A DNA stretch of 13,643 nt from Bacteroides sp. (GTDB lineage: Bacteria; Bacteroidota; Bacteroidia; Bacteroidales; Bacteroidaceae), in contig DXLO01000043.1 of the NCBI GenBank assembly GCA_019414665.1, positions 1 to 13,643 on the forward strand, in the 5' to 3' direction. Positions within the stretch are counted from its first letter, which is position 1; each line of letters opens with the position of its first letter. The notes beneath the pieces were generated by a model. That model was not told where the DNA came from and did no database searches. It saw only the letters and a program-made list of their open reading frames with translations. A program made the position numbers and the translations under genes. Shown piece after piece: positions 6,868 through 13,643 of this stretch.

Positions 6868-9060
6868 TTATTTCATCTTATACACCAAAGTCCCACCCTT
6901 CAAAATATCTTCATGCGAGATATAATTCTTTGTATAGGGTTCACCGTTCAGTGTGATGCAGTCAATGTACTTGTGTTCCTTTGACAATCCTTCGGCAATG
7001 ATCGTGAAAGTCTTTCCGTCGGCCAGATTCAAAACGATTTCAGGCAGCTGCGGAGCGCCGAAGACATAATTGCCACTTACCGGATCTACCGGATAGAACC
7101 CCATAGCCGAGAACATATACCATGCTGACATCTGTCCGCAGTCGTCATTGCCACAGAGTCCGTCGGGTTCGGGACGATATTGCGTATCAAAGATTTCACG
7201 GATCAGTTCCTGGGTACGTTCGGGGCGGCCTGCCAACGTATATAAATAAGTAATGTGATGGCTGGGTTCGTTGCCGTGTGCATATTGACCGATCAAGCCG
7301 GTAACATCTGCCTGGGTGGTTTCCAGTTTCAAGGTGAACAAAGAATCCAATTTGTTTAAGAATGCCTGTTCTCCGCCGAATAGCTCAATAAGCCCCGGCA
7401 CATCATGTTGCACATGCCAGGTGTACTGCCATGCATTACCTTCGGTATAGTCTCCACCGGTACTTTCCATGTGGGCAACCTGACTAGGGTTGAAGGGAGA
7501 TTTCCAACTTCCGTCAGCATTACGGGGACGCATGAACTGCGTTTCTTTATCAAACAGGTTCTTATAAAAATCGGCACGTTTGGCAAAATAAGCGGCATCT
7601 TCCTCTTTACCCATACGTTGGGCTATATCGGCTGCGGCATAATCGTCATATACCGATTCCAGTGTGGAGGATACTGATTCTGTCTTAATCAAGTCTGTAG
7701 GGAAATAACCGTATTTCATATAAGTTTCCCAATCGGATTTCAGTTTATGAGATACGGTCTGGGTATTTTTGATAGCATTGAAGGCACGTTCGGCGTCAAA
7801 ACCCCGGAACCCTTTGCGGTACGCTTCGGCGATAACTGAAACACCGTGGTTGCCAATCATGGTATATGTCTCTTTTCCCCAAAGTCCCCAGATAGGTAGG
7901 AAGCCCTGTACTTCAGCCTGTTCTACCAATGAATTGACGAATCCGTCTACTTTTTCAGGAACCATTAAGGTGTAAAACGGGTGGGCGGCGCGATAAGTGT
8001 CCCATAAGGAGAAAGTGGAATAAAAAGCTCCGTTACCGGCTTTAACGATGGAATCGGCTGCATTACGGTACCATCCGTCTACGTCCGAGATTTGGTTGGG
8101 CTGTATCAGGGCATGGTAGAAGCTGGTATAGAAGTTGGTCTTCTCGTCATCCGTACCGGTTACTTCAATGCGGCTCAGATAATTGTTCCATTCGTTGTGG
8201 GCTGCTTGCTTCACTCCTTCAAAATTCCAGTCGGCTATTTCCGCTTCCATATTCTTCTTGGCTCCATCCACGCCGGTGGTGGACATGGCTACTTTCATCA
8301 GCAGTTCCTCTCCCGGCTTCATGTCAAAAGTAGCGATGATGCGTTTCCCTTTTTCAGTTTCGGCCATGGGCAGATACAGGGTATCTATGACGGGACGATT
8401 GAACTTCATAACAAAAAAGTAATCCTGGTTCACCCATACGCTGTTGCGTACATGTCCGGTCAAGGTTTGTACATCTTCCCAATTGGTTTCGCAACTTTGT
8501 ACTTGCGAATGGTATTGGTTTTCGTTCCACGCAGGTCCGTGCTGAAGGTCAATCAATACAGATGCCGAGTCGGCGTTATGATAGGTATAACGGTGCAGGG
8601 CGGCATGGGGAGAGGCGGTCAGTTCGGCCTTCACGCCGGGGTCGGCCAGCTCTACGGTGTAGTATCCGGGAGTCGCTGCTTCCTTGTCTTTGGGGAAGTG
8701 GCTGCGATAAGCGTCCCAGGCACGGGCGCGTGTTCCGGTAACCGGCATCACCAGGATGTCTCCCAGGTCCATACACCCTGTTCCATTAAGGTGTGTCTGG
8801 GTAAATCCCCATATCAGGGAGTCGGTGTACACATATTCCGAGCAATATCTCCAGCCGACAGCTCCGGTTACGGGGCTTGTCTGGATCATGCCGAAAGGAC
8901 GGCAGGCACCGGGAAAGGTATGTCCGTTGTCTGCTGCTCCGATGAACGTGTTAACATACTGCGTGTAGTCAGTTTCGCCTGTCTTCTGCTGTGTTGTGGA
9001 ACAGCCGAAGAGCGAGCCTGCCAATACAAATGCGCAAAGGATAGAATTGGTTTTCTTCAT
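6868..9060 (-). CDS. GH92 alpha-mannosidase-family lipoprotein
   Basis: The 730-residue enzyme belongs to glycoside hydrolase family 92: calcium-dependent, inverting exo-alpha-mannosidases that release terminal mannose, often alpha-1,2-linked, from N-glycans or mannans. A lipoprotein signal peptide ends at the lipobox Cys20 (LFGC). The mature N-terminus has the family motifs YVNTFIGAADNGHTFPGA (35-52), PFGMIQTSP (55-63) and THLNGTGCMDLGDILVMP (89-106). The catalytic region has EGNAWQYTW (540-548), whose Glu is the general acid by family knowledge. It also has HGNEPSHH (595-602) and GNDDCGQMSAWYMF (637-650), whose Asp residues match the catalytic base region. All key motifs are intact and the length is typical. 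Linkage specificity cannot be decided from sequence. The gene is convergent with the SusCD pair, is separated from it by the ATPase gene, and has its own terminator. It is therefore probably transcribed alone, although it may use the same glycan. Confidence 0.93.
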   Translation of the reverse strand: MKKTNSILCAFVLAGSLFGCSTTQQKTGETDYTQYVNTFIGAADNGHTFPGACRPFGMIQTSPVTGAVGWRYCSEYVYTDSLIWGFTQTHLNGTGCMDLGDILVMPVTGTRARAWDAYRSHFPKDKEAATPGYYTVELADPGVKAELTASPHAALHRYTYHNADSASVLIDLQHGPAWNENQYHSQVQSCETNWEDVQTLTGHVRNSVWVNQDYFFVMKFNRPVIDTLYLPMAETEKGKRIIATFDMKPGEELLMKVAMSTTGVDGAKKNMEAEIADWNFEGVKQAAHNEWNNYLSRIEVTGTDDEKTNFYTSFYHALIQPNQISDVDGWYRNAADSIVKAGNGAFYSTFSLWDTYRAAHPFYTLMVPEKVDGFVNSLVEQAEVQGFLPIWGLWGKETYTMIGNHGVSVIAEAYRKGFRGFDAERAFNAIKNTQTVSHKLKSDWETYMKYGYFPTDLIKTESVSSTLESVYDDYAAADIAQRMGKEEDAAYFAKRADFYKNLFDKETQFMRPRNADGSWKSPFNPSQVAHMESTGGDYTEGNAWQYTWHVQHDVPGLIELFGGEQAFLNKLDSLFTLKLETTQADVTGLIGQYAHGNEPSHHITYLYTLAGRPERTQELIREIFDTQYRPEPDGLCGNDDCGQMSAWYMFSAMGFYPVDPVSGNYVFGAPQLPEIVLNLADGKTFTIIAEGLSKEHKYIDCITLNGEPYTKNYISHEDILKGGTLVYKMK

Positions 9061-9161
9061 AGATTCGCAATTAATAAATATTTTGCGTAAAGATAAAGAG
9101 TTTTCTGGAAAAATGGGTCAAGAAATCAAAACAAGAAACGAATTAATAAGAAGTAAATGAA

Positions 9162-9169
9162 TATCTTTG
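9162..9169 (+). promoter_or_regulatory. Bacteroides-type -7 box ahead of a 24-codon ORF
   Basis: TATCTTTG matches the Bacteroides -7 consensus TAnnTTTG exactly and is followed by CATC, a context often seen at such promoters. It points rightward and lies 23 bp before an ATG at 9193. No clear TTTG is present 19-21 bp upstream, so the -33 element is weak or absent. The only downstream + strand candidate is the 24-codon ORF or a non-coding transcript running into the 3' end of the HAD phosphatase gene. Confidence 0.45.
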
Positions 9170-9192
9170 CATCTCTTAAATTAATAAACGAC

Positions 9193-9267
9193 ATGAAAAA
9201 CCTTAGTTTGGGATCTCTCATGAGGATACTCTCTGCATTCATTTTCCTTTTATCGAACCTTCTTTAG
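9193..9267 (+). CDS. Promoter-linked 24-codon hydrophobic ORF
   Basis: ATG at 9193 opens 24 codons ending in TAG (9265-9267). The peptide has a short basic N-terminus (MKN, and an Arg at position 11) and then a hydrophobic run, RILSAFIFLLSNLL, like a signal anchor or a truncated signal peptide. It follows an exact -7 box by 23 bp and has an AT-rich Bacteroides-like leader (TTAATAAACGAC). The stop region overlaps the convergent phosphatase stop by 4 bp. It could be a tiny membrane peptide, the remnant of a deleted exported-protein gene, or merely the start of a non-coding RNA. No family was recognised. Short ORFs like this are often spurious. Confidence 0.3.
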   Translation: MKNLSLGSLMRILSAFIFLLSNLL

Positions 9268-10046
9268 ATTAATCCGAAATGTTTCAACGCATTGGCTATT
9301 CCGTCTTCATCTACGGAGGTGGTCACATAGTCGGCTACAGCTTTTACATGAGGTTCGGCGTTTCCCATAGCTATCCCTGTGGCTACGTGTTTCAGCATGG
9401 GAATATCATTGCCGCCGTCACCGAAAGCCATGGTGTCTTTCAGGTCAATGTCAAAATATGCCAGCACCTTGTCTATTCCCGTACTTTTACTGTTTCCCCG
9501 TGCAATGATGTCGGCAAACAATGGATACCAGCGCATTGGCTCGCAATGGGTCAGCACTTTGCCGAATATATCTGTTTCTTTTTCCTCTTCGGCCGTAAAA
9601 TACCCCATTATTTGCAGGATGTCTTTTCCACGGGCTTCTTCTATGGAGGCGACAGGGGGAACAGGAATTTCAATCAGATCGGAAACAGCCTGTACTCTGT
9701 CATTCACTTCTGTGACGAACATTTCATTGCCGTATGCAAAAACGAAAGGTACCGGATGGCTCTGTTGGAAAGTGATAAGCCGTTCAATGTCTTCTTGCGG
9801 GATGCAACCTTTATAAATGGGCTGGTGGCCGGCGGTAAAACAATAGCTTCCGTTTACGGTGATATACCCGTCAAACTCTAAGTCACCCAGGTTGTTTATT
9901 AAACATTGTGGGCGTCCGGTAGCAATAAAGATTTTAATGCCTTTATCACGGAGTGTCTTTAATGCTTCTTGGGTCGAAGCAGGAATCTTATGTGTTTCAA
10001 AAGAAACCAGTGTACCGTCAATATCGAAAAAAATAGCTTTAACCAT
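9264..10046 (-). CDS. Cof-type HAD-IIB sugar-phosphate phosphatase (BT4131-like)
   Basis: The 260-residue cytoplasmic phosphatase belongs to the haloacid dehalogenase superfamily, subclass IIB (Cof type). Motif I is FFDIDGT, with nucleophile Asp8 and acid/base Asp10. Motif II is ATGR, with Thr43. Motif III is the Lys in NSKSTG (K187). Motif IV is GDGGND, with Asp210 and Asp214 for Mg2+. The cap domain lies between motifs II and III. From memory, the openings FFDIDGTLVSFETHKIP and KIFIATGRP and the end DEDGIANALKHFGLI closely match B. thetaiotaomicron BT4131, a structurally characterised hexose-phosphate phosphatase. A sugar-phosphate substrate is therefore likely but not proven. The gene stands alone, diverges from proB, and has a good promoter immediately upstream. 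No terminator was seen after it. Confidence 0.93.
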   Translation of the reverse strand: MVKAIFFDIDGTLVSFETHKIPASTQEALKTLRDKGIKIFIATGRPQCLINNLGDLEFDGYITVNGSYCFTAGHQPIYKGCIPQEDIERLITFQQSHPVPFVFAYGNEMFVTEVNDRVQAVSDLIEIPVPPVASIEEARGKDILQIMGYFTAEEEKETDIFGKVLTHCEPMRWYPLFADIIARGNSKSTGIDKVLAYFDIDLKDTMAFGDGGNDIPMLKHVATGIAMGNAEPHVKAVADYVTTSVDEDGIANALKHFGLI

Positions 10047-10088
10047 ACGTTTGCCTATTGAATATTATCGTTATATATTTTCATTTTG

Positions 10089-10120
10089 CAAAGATGAGAA
10101 TTAAAATACATGCACACAAA
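10089..10120 (-). promoter_or_regulatory. Promoter of the HAD phosphatase gene
   Basis: On the minus strand a TTTG -33 box (complement 10117-10120) is followed after exactly 20 bp by CATCTTTG (complement 10089-10096). The latter matches the Bacteroides -7 consensus TAnnTTTG except at the first base. Spacing is ideal for the Bacteroides primary sigma factor. The start codon lies about 43 bp downstream of the -7 box, leaving a short AT-rich leader. Confidence 0.65.
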
Positions 10121-10152
10121 TACGATAAAGGTTAATTTTTGGCTTATTTGAC

Positions 10153-10182
10153 TTTACAGATTGATTTTAATATCTATATTTG
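10153..10182 (+). promoter_or_regulatory. Promoter of the proB-proA-argF' operon
   Basis: TATATTTG at 10175-10182 matches the Bacteroides -7 consensus TAnnTTTG exactly. The best -33 candidate is TTTA at 10153-10156 (one mismatch, 18-bp spacer). A perfect TTTG at 10147-10150 is 24 bp away, which is long. Transcription would start shortly before the ATG at 10205, giving a leader of only a dozen or so bases. That leaves no room for an attenuator or arginine/proline riboswitch between promoter and gene. Confidence 0.6.
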
Positions 10183-10204
10183 TGTTTCTAAAATAACAAG
10201 AGAA

Positions 10205-11287
10205 ATGGCAGTTCAGTTTACAAGAATAGCAGTAAAGATCGGTAGTAATGTGTTGGCGCGTAAAGACGGTACGCTGGATGTGACGCGTATGTCGGCATTG
10301 GTAGACCAGGTGGCGGAATTGCGCAAAGCCGGGGTGGAAGTCATTCTGATTTCATCCGGGGCGGTAGCTTCGGGACGCAGCGAGATCAAGCCTTCCAAGA
10401 AATTGGATAGCGTGGAGCAAAGGCAGCTTTTCTCGGCGGTGGGCCAGGCAAAACTGATCAACCGGTACTATGAGCTGTTTCGCGAACACGGTATTCCCGT
10501 CGGGCAGGTGCTGACTACGAAAGAAAGTTTCGGCACGCGCCGTCATTACCTGAACCAGCGCAACTGCATGATGGTGATGCTGGAGAACGGTGTCATACCT
10601 ATCGTAAATGAGAATGATACCATTTCGGTCACCGAACTGATGTTTACAGACAATGACGAGCTTTCGGGAATGATCGCTTCCATGATGGATATGCAGGCGT
10701 TAATCATACTGAGCAATATTGACGGCATATACAATGGTTCTCCTTCTACCCCCGGTACGCAGGTGATACGGGAGGTAGAGCAGGGAAAGGATCTTTCGGA
10801 CTATATACAGACGGAGAAATCGGGATTCGGCCGGGGCGGTATGCTGACAAAGACTACCATTGCCCGCAAGGTGGCCGATGAGGGCATTACCGTCATTATA
10901 GCCAACGGCAAGAAAGACCATATTCTGGTCGATTTGCTGCAACATCCGGCAGAGACGGTTTGTACACGCTTTATTCCGGCAGAAGGCGGAGTATCCAGCG
11001 TGAAAAAGTGGATTGCCCACAGCGAAGGCTTTGCCAAAGGCGAGTTGCATTTGAACGAACAGGCCGTGAAAGTGTTGAAAGGACAGAAGGCGGTAAGCCT
11101 GCTTCCTGTGGGAGTGGTCCGCATAGAAGGGGAATTTGAAAAAGATGATATAGTGAAAATCATAGACCACCGGGGCAGGCAGATAGGAGTGGGACGCATC
11201 GGATTTGATTCGGCAGAAGCGCGTGCATTGCAGGGGAAACATGGACAGAAACCTATGGTACACTATGATTATTTGTATTTGGACTGA
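10205..11287 (+). CDS. proB: Glutamate 5-kinase
   Basis: ProB phosphorylates L-glutamate with ATP to gamma-glutamyl phosphate, the first and feedback-controlled step of proline synthesis, and passes this labile product to ProA. The 360-residue product has an amino-acid-kinase domain with VKIGSN (10-15), ISSGAVASG (49-57), IVNENDTI (133-140), FTDNDELSG (147-155) and GRGGMLTK (209-216, corresponding to GTGGMxTK elsewhere). A C-terminal PUA domain of about 80 residues follows (to YLYLD), as in the long E. coli-type ProB. I chose ATG 10205 (MAVQFTRIAVKIG). The upstream in-frame ATG at 10139 would put the promoter's -7 box inside the coding region and add 22 residues foreign to the family. It is the first gene of a proB-proA-argF' operon; proA begins 37 bp later. 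Confidence 0.96.
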   Translation: MAVQFTRIAVKIGSNVLARKDGTLDVTRMSALVDQVAELRKAGVEVILISSGAVASGRSEIKPSKKLDSVEQRQLFSAVGQAKLINRYYELFREHGIPVGQVLTTKESFGTRRHYLNQRNCMMVMLENGVIPIVNENDTISVTELMFTDNDELSGMIASMMDMQALIILSNIDGIYNGSPSTPGTQVIREVEQGKDLSDYIQTEKSGFGRGGMLTKTTIARKVADEGITVIIANGKKDHILVDLLQHPAETVCTRFIPAEGGVSSVKKWIAHSEGFAKGELHLNEQAVKVLKGQKAVSLLPVGVVRIEGEFEKDDIVKIIDHRGRQIGVGRIGFDSAEARALQGKHGQKPMVHYDYLYLD

Positions 11288-11324
11288 TGCGGTGTGGTAA
11301 TGATTTAGATAAAATGAAGTGACT

Positions 11325-12578
11325 ATGGAACAGATAAAAGATATTTTTAAACAGGTGCGGCAGGCAAAAGGATCTCTTGCTTTCTGCAAGGAGGAGATCA
11401 TCAATGACACCTTGTATGCATTGGCCGACAGGGTGGAGGCTGCTACGGACCGGATTCTGGAAGAGAACGCCAAGGATCTGGCGGCGATGGATCCGTCGAA
11501 TCCCAAATATGACCGTCTCAAACTGACAGCGGAACGCATTCACGCCATAGCCCAAGGCATACGGCAGGTAGCCACGCTGCCTTCTCCGTCGGGGAGAATA
11601 CTGAGTGAGGCCGTGCGTCCCAATGGCATGAAGCTGACCAAGGTAAGTGTGCCTTTCGGGGTGATAGGCATTATTTATGAAGCTCGTCCTAATGTGACTT
11701 TGGATGTGTTTGCACTTTGTTTCAAATCCGGCAACGCCTGTATATTAAAGGGGGGGAGCGATGCCGATTTCTCCAACCGTATCCTGGTGGAGATTATCCG
11801 GAATACCTTGCTGGATGTAGCCCACTTGTCTCCTTATCTGGTGGCATTGTTGCCGGCAGGACATGATTCGGCCGACGCGCTGCTCCATGCCCGCGGCTAT
11901 GTGGATCTGATTATCCCCCGGGGCGGTAAGGGGCTGATAGACTATGTGCGGCAGAACGCCACGATTCCCGTTATCGAGACAGGAGCCGGTGTGTGTCACG
12001 TTTATTTTGACAAGGAGGGTGATGTGGCGAAAGGAGCCGCCATTATCCGCAACGCCAAGACACGCCGTGTCAGCGTGTGCAATGCCTTGGACTGTCTGAT
12101 TATAGATGTGAACCGGCTGACCGACCTTTCCACTCTTTGTAGCGGCTTGCAGCAGGACAACGTGGAAATCTATGCCGATGACTTGTGTTATAATTATCTG
12201 AAGACTTCTTACCCTTCCCACTTGCTGAAACATGCTTCTACAGATACTTTCGGAACAGAGTTTCTGGACTACAAAATGGCAGTGACGGCGACTATGACCA
12301 TACAGGCGGCTGTGGCCCACATTTCTATTTATGGTTCGGGACATAGTGAATGTATTGTGACGGAGAATGACCGGGCGGCCGATTATTTTATGAAAATGGT
12401 GGATGCGGCTTGTGTCTATGTGAATGTGCCTACTTCGTTCACCGATGGAGGTGAGTTCGGACTGGGAGCGGAAATAGGTATCAGCACGCAGAAGCTTCAC
12501 GCCCGTGGTCCGATGGGACTGGAGGAACTGAACACATACAAGTGGATTATTCAGGGGGATGGACAAATAAGACAATAA
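11325..12578 (+). CDS. proA: Glutamate-5-semialdehyde dehydrogenase (gamma-glutamyl phosphate reductase)
   Basis: ProA reduces gamma-glutamyl phosphate with NADPH to glutamate-5-semialdehyde, which cyclises to pyrroline-5-carboxylate for ProC. The 417-residue protein has the aldehyde-dehydrogenase fold of the family: VPFGVIGIIYEARPNVT (about 109-125), SGNACILKGGSDA (135-147) and IPRGGKGLIDYV (197-208). It also has the catalytic Cys252 in RRVSVCNALD and the C-terminal TDGGEFGLGAEIGIST (373-388) with RGPMGLEELNTYKW (394-407). Nothing is missing. ATG 11325 (MEQIKDIF) is preferred over an in-frame GTG two codons earlier. It lies between proB and argF' with short gaps (37 and 19 bp) and is surely cotranscribed. 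The substrate is unstable, so coupling to ProB by adjacency makes sense. Confidence 0.96.
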   Translation: MEQIKDIFKQVRQAKGSLAFCKEEIINDTLYALADRVEAATDRILEENAKDLAAMDPSNPKYDRLKLTAERIHAIAQGIRQVATLPSPSGRILSEAVRPNGMKLTKVSVPFGVIGIIYEARPNVTLDVFALCFKSGNACILKGGSDADFSNRILVEIIRNTLLDVAHLSPYLVALLPAGHDSADALLHARGYVDLIIPRGGKGLIDYVRQNATIPVIETGAGVCHVYFDKEGDVAKGAAIIRNAKTRRVSVCNALDCLIIDVNRLTDLSTLCSGLQQDNVEIYADDLCYNYLKTSYPSHLLKHASTDTFGTEFLDYKMAVTATMTIQAAVAHISIYGSGHSECIVTENDRAADYFMKMVDAACVYVNVPTSFTDGGEFGLGAEIGISTQKLHARGPMGLEELNTYKWIIQGDGQIRQ

Positions 12579-12597
12579 TACTATAAATGAAAAAATT

Positions 12598-13563
12598 ATG
12601 AGATACTTTACAAACGTACACGATTTGGGCGACTTGAAGAGTGCCCTTGCCGAAGCTTTCGAAATCAAGAAAGACCGCTACAAATATGAAACCCTGGGAA
12701 AGCATAAGACTTGCCTGCTGATTTTCTTCAACAATAGTCTGCGTACCCGTTTGAGCACCCAGAAGGCAGCCCGTAACTTGGGCATGGATGTGATTGTGCT
12801 CGATGTGAATCAAGGTGCATGGAAGCTGGAGACCGAGCGCGGTGTCATTATGGATGGCGACAAGAGTGAACATTTACTGGAGGCTATTCCGGTGATGGCT
12901 TCTTATTGTGATATCATCGGTGTGCGTTCGTTCGCTCATTTTGAGAACCGCGAGGATGATTATACCGAAAAGATTCTGAATCAGTTCATCAAGTATTCCG
13001 GCAAGCCTGTATTCTCCATGGAAGCCGCTACCGGTCATCCGTTGCAGGCTTTCGCCGACCTGATTACCATCGAGGAGTATAAGAAGAAAGACCGTCCCAA
13101 GGTGGTCTTGACTTGGGCGCCGCATCCGCGTGCATTGCCTCAGGCCGTTCCCAACTCGTTTGCCGACTGGATGAACGAGGCCGATGTGGATTTTGTCATC
13201 ACTCATCCCGAAGGCTATGAGCTGGACCCGAAGTTTGTCCGTGGTGCGAAGGTGGAATACAACCAGATGAAAGCCTTTGAAGGGGCTGACTTTATCTATG
13301 CCAAGAACTGGGCATGTCCCGGTGTCACCCGTCCTGCCGACTATGGAAAGATCCTGAGCAAGGATATGAACTGGACGGTAGATGCGGCGCACATGGCAGT
13401 GACAAACGATGCTTTCTTTATGCATTGTCTGCCGGTGAGAAGAAACATGATTGTGACCGATGAGGTGATTGAAGCGCCTACTTCGTTGGTTATTCCTGAA
13501 GCGGCTAACCGGGAAATTTCTGCTACAGTTGTTTTAAAAAGAATGCTGGAAGGGTTGGAATAA
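12598..13563 (+). CDS. argF': N-succinyl-L-ornithine carbamoyltransferase (SOTCase)
   Basis: This 321-residue carbamoyltransferase is the Bacteroides-type enzyme that transfers the carbamoyl group from carbamoyl phosphate to N-succinyl-L-ornithine, giving N-succinylcitrulline for arginine synthesis. It resembles the B. fragilis ArgF' rather than a classical OTCase. The carbamoyl-phosphate loop is SLRTR (47-51), not STRTR. HPLQAFADL lies at 147-155 and HCLPVRRN at 276-283, and the C-terminus NREISATVVLKRMLEGL is typical. The specificity position 90, recalled as Pro in B. fragilis SOTCase and Glu at the equivalent place in acetylornithine enzymes, is Ser here (GDKSEHLLEA). Small non-acidic residues at this site favour the succinyl substrate in published mutants, so I keep the SOTCase call. 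It begins 19 bp after proA and closes the visible operon. The remaining 80 bp show only a weak hairpin (13574-13600) without a T-tract, so no terminator is called. Confidence 0.9.
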   Translation: MRYFTNVHDLGDLKSALAEAFEIKKDRYKYETLGKHKTCLLIFFNNSLRTRLSTQKAARNLGMDVIVLDVNQGAWKLETERGVIMDGDKSEHLLEAIPVMASYCDIIGVRSFAHFENREDDYTEKILNQFIKYSGKPVFSMEAATGHPLQAFADLITIEEYKKKDRPKVVLTWAPHPRALPQAVPNSFADWMNEADVDFVITHPEGYELDPKFVRGAKVEYNQMKAFEGADFIYAKNWACPGVTRPADYGKILSKDMNWTVDAAHMAVTNDAFFMHCLPVRRNMIVTDEVIEAPTSLVIPEAANREISATVVLKRMLEGLE

Positions 13564-13643
13564 CCGGCAGTCGGAATGACGTATTCTTCCGTAAGCATTC
13601 GGCCTCGTGCGTGTTTCTCTCCAAGTTATAATAAAGTCAAAAG

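Noticed and set aside
8092..9090. A 332-codon open frame on the + strand, antisense to the GH92 5' half
   Set aside because: GH92 on the minus strand has all family motifs in its own frame. The antisense frame has no recognisable domain and is explained by codon bias in the real gene.
10139..10204. Longer proB start at the upstream in-frame ATG
   Set aside because: It would include the exact TATATTTG promoter box in the coding region and add 22 residues absent from glutamate kinases.
11319..11324. GTG start for proA two codons upstream
   Set aside because: The ATG at 11325 is in frame, matches the usual ProA N-terminus and needs no rare start codon.
11745..12668. A 307-codon minus-strand frame across the proA 3' half and the proA-argF' junction
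   Set aside because: It is antisense to two well-conserved enzymes, has no domain resemblance and spans both genes. It is a shadow frame.
13574..13600. Possible hairpin GAATGACG...CGTaagCATTC after argF'
   Set aside because: It is interrupted by a 3-base bulge and not followed by a T-run, so it does not qualify as an intrinsic terminator.

Overview
The window reads as a chromosomal segment of a gut Bacteroidales bacterium, most likely Bacteroides or Phocaeicola. The evidence is a SusC/SusD outer-membrane pair, a lipoprotein GH92 glycosidase, a Cof-type HAD phosphatase very like the B. thetaiotaomicron hexose phosphatase BT4131, a B. fragilis-type succinylornithine carbamoyltransferase, AT-rich leaders with little Shine-Dalgarno sequence, and -7 boxes of the Bacteroides TAnnTTTG type. 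The species call is inference. No RNA genes, insertion sequences or CRISPR arrays were seen.

Layout. Bases 72-5030 (+) hold a SusC-like TonB-dependent transporter and a SusD-like lipoprotein, closed by a strong intrinsic terminator at 5076-5118. Bases 5117-5402 (-) hold what looks like a small exported-protein gene interrupted by a frameshift: a 49-codon ORF with a clear signal peptide, then an overlapping open frame that ends at the terminator. Bases 5431-6561 (-) encode a P-loop ATPase of unknown role, preceded by overlapping short palindromes. Bases 6868-9060 (-) encode a GH92 alpha-mannosidase-family lipoprotein, followed by a very long terminator hairpin. Bases 9162-9267 (+) carry a good -7 box and a 24-codon hydrophobic ORF that overlaps the end of the next gene by 4 bp. 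Bases 9264-10046 (-) encode a Cof-type HAD phosphatase. It is divergent from the proB-proA-argF' operon (10205-13563, +), with a promoter visible for each direction in the intergenic region.

How the genes work together. SusC/SusD would bind and import a glycan. GH92 would trim terminal alpha-mannosides at the cell surface or in the periplasm, which hints at a mannose-containing (N-glycan or mannan) substrate. However, GH92 is on the opposite strand and has its own terminator, so it is at most a loosely linked partner. The HAD enzyme may dephosphorylate sugar phosphates. ProB and ProA turn glutamate into glutamate semialdehyde for proline, and ArgF' carbamoylates N-succinylornithine for arginine. 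The operon therefore joins two glutamate-derived pathways. The susCD and ATPase half is visibly more AT-rich than the proBA-argF' half.

Most of the window is ordinary Bacteroidales biology. The items most worth a second look are the broken or frameshifted small exported gene, the promoter-linked 24-codon ORF, the Ser at the specificity position 90 of ArgF', and the palindromes ahead of the ATPase gene. No convincing new multi-gene system was found.
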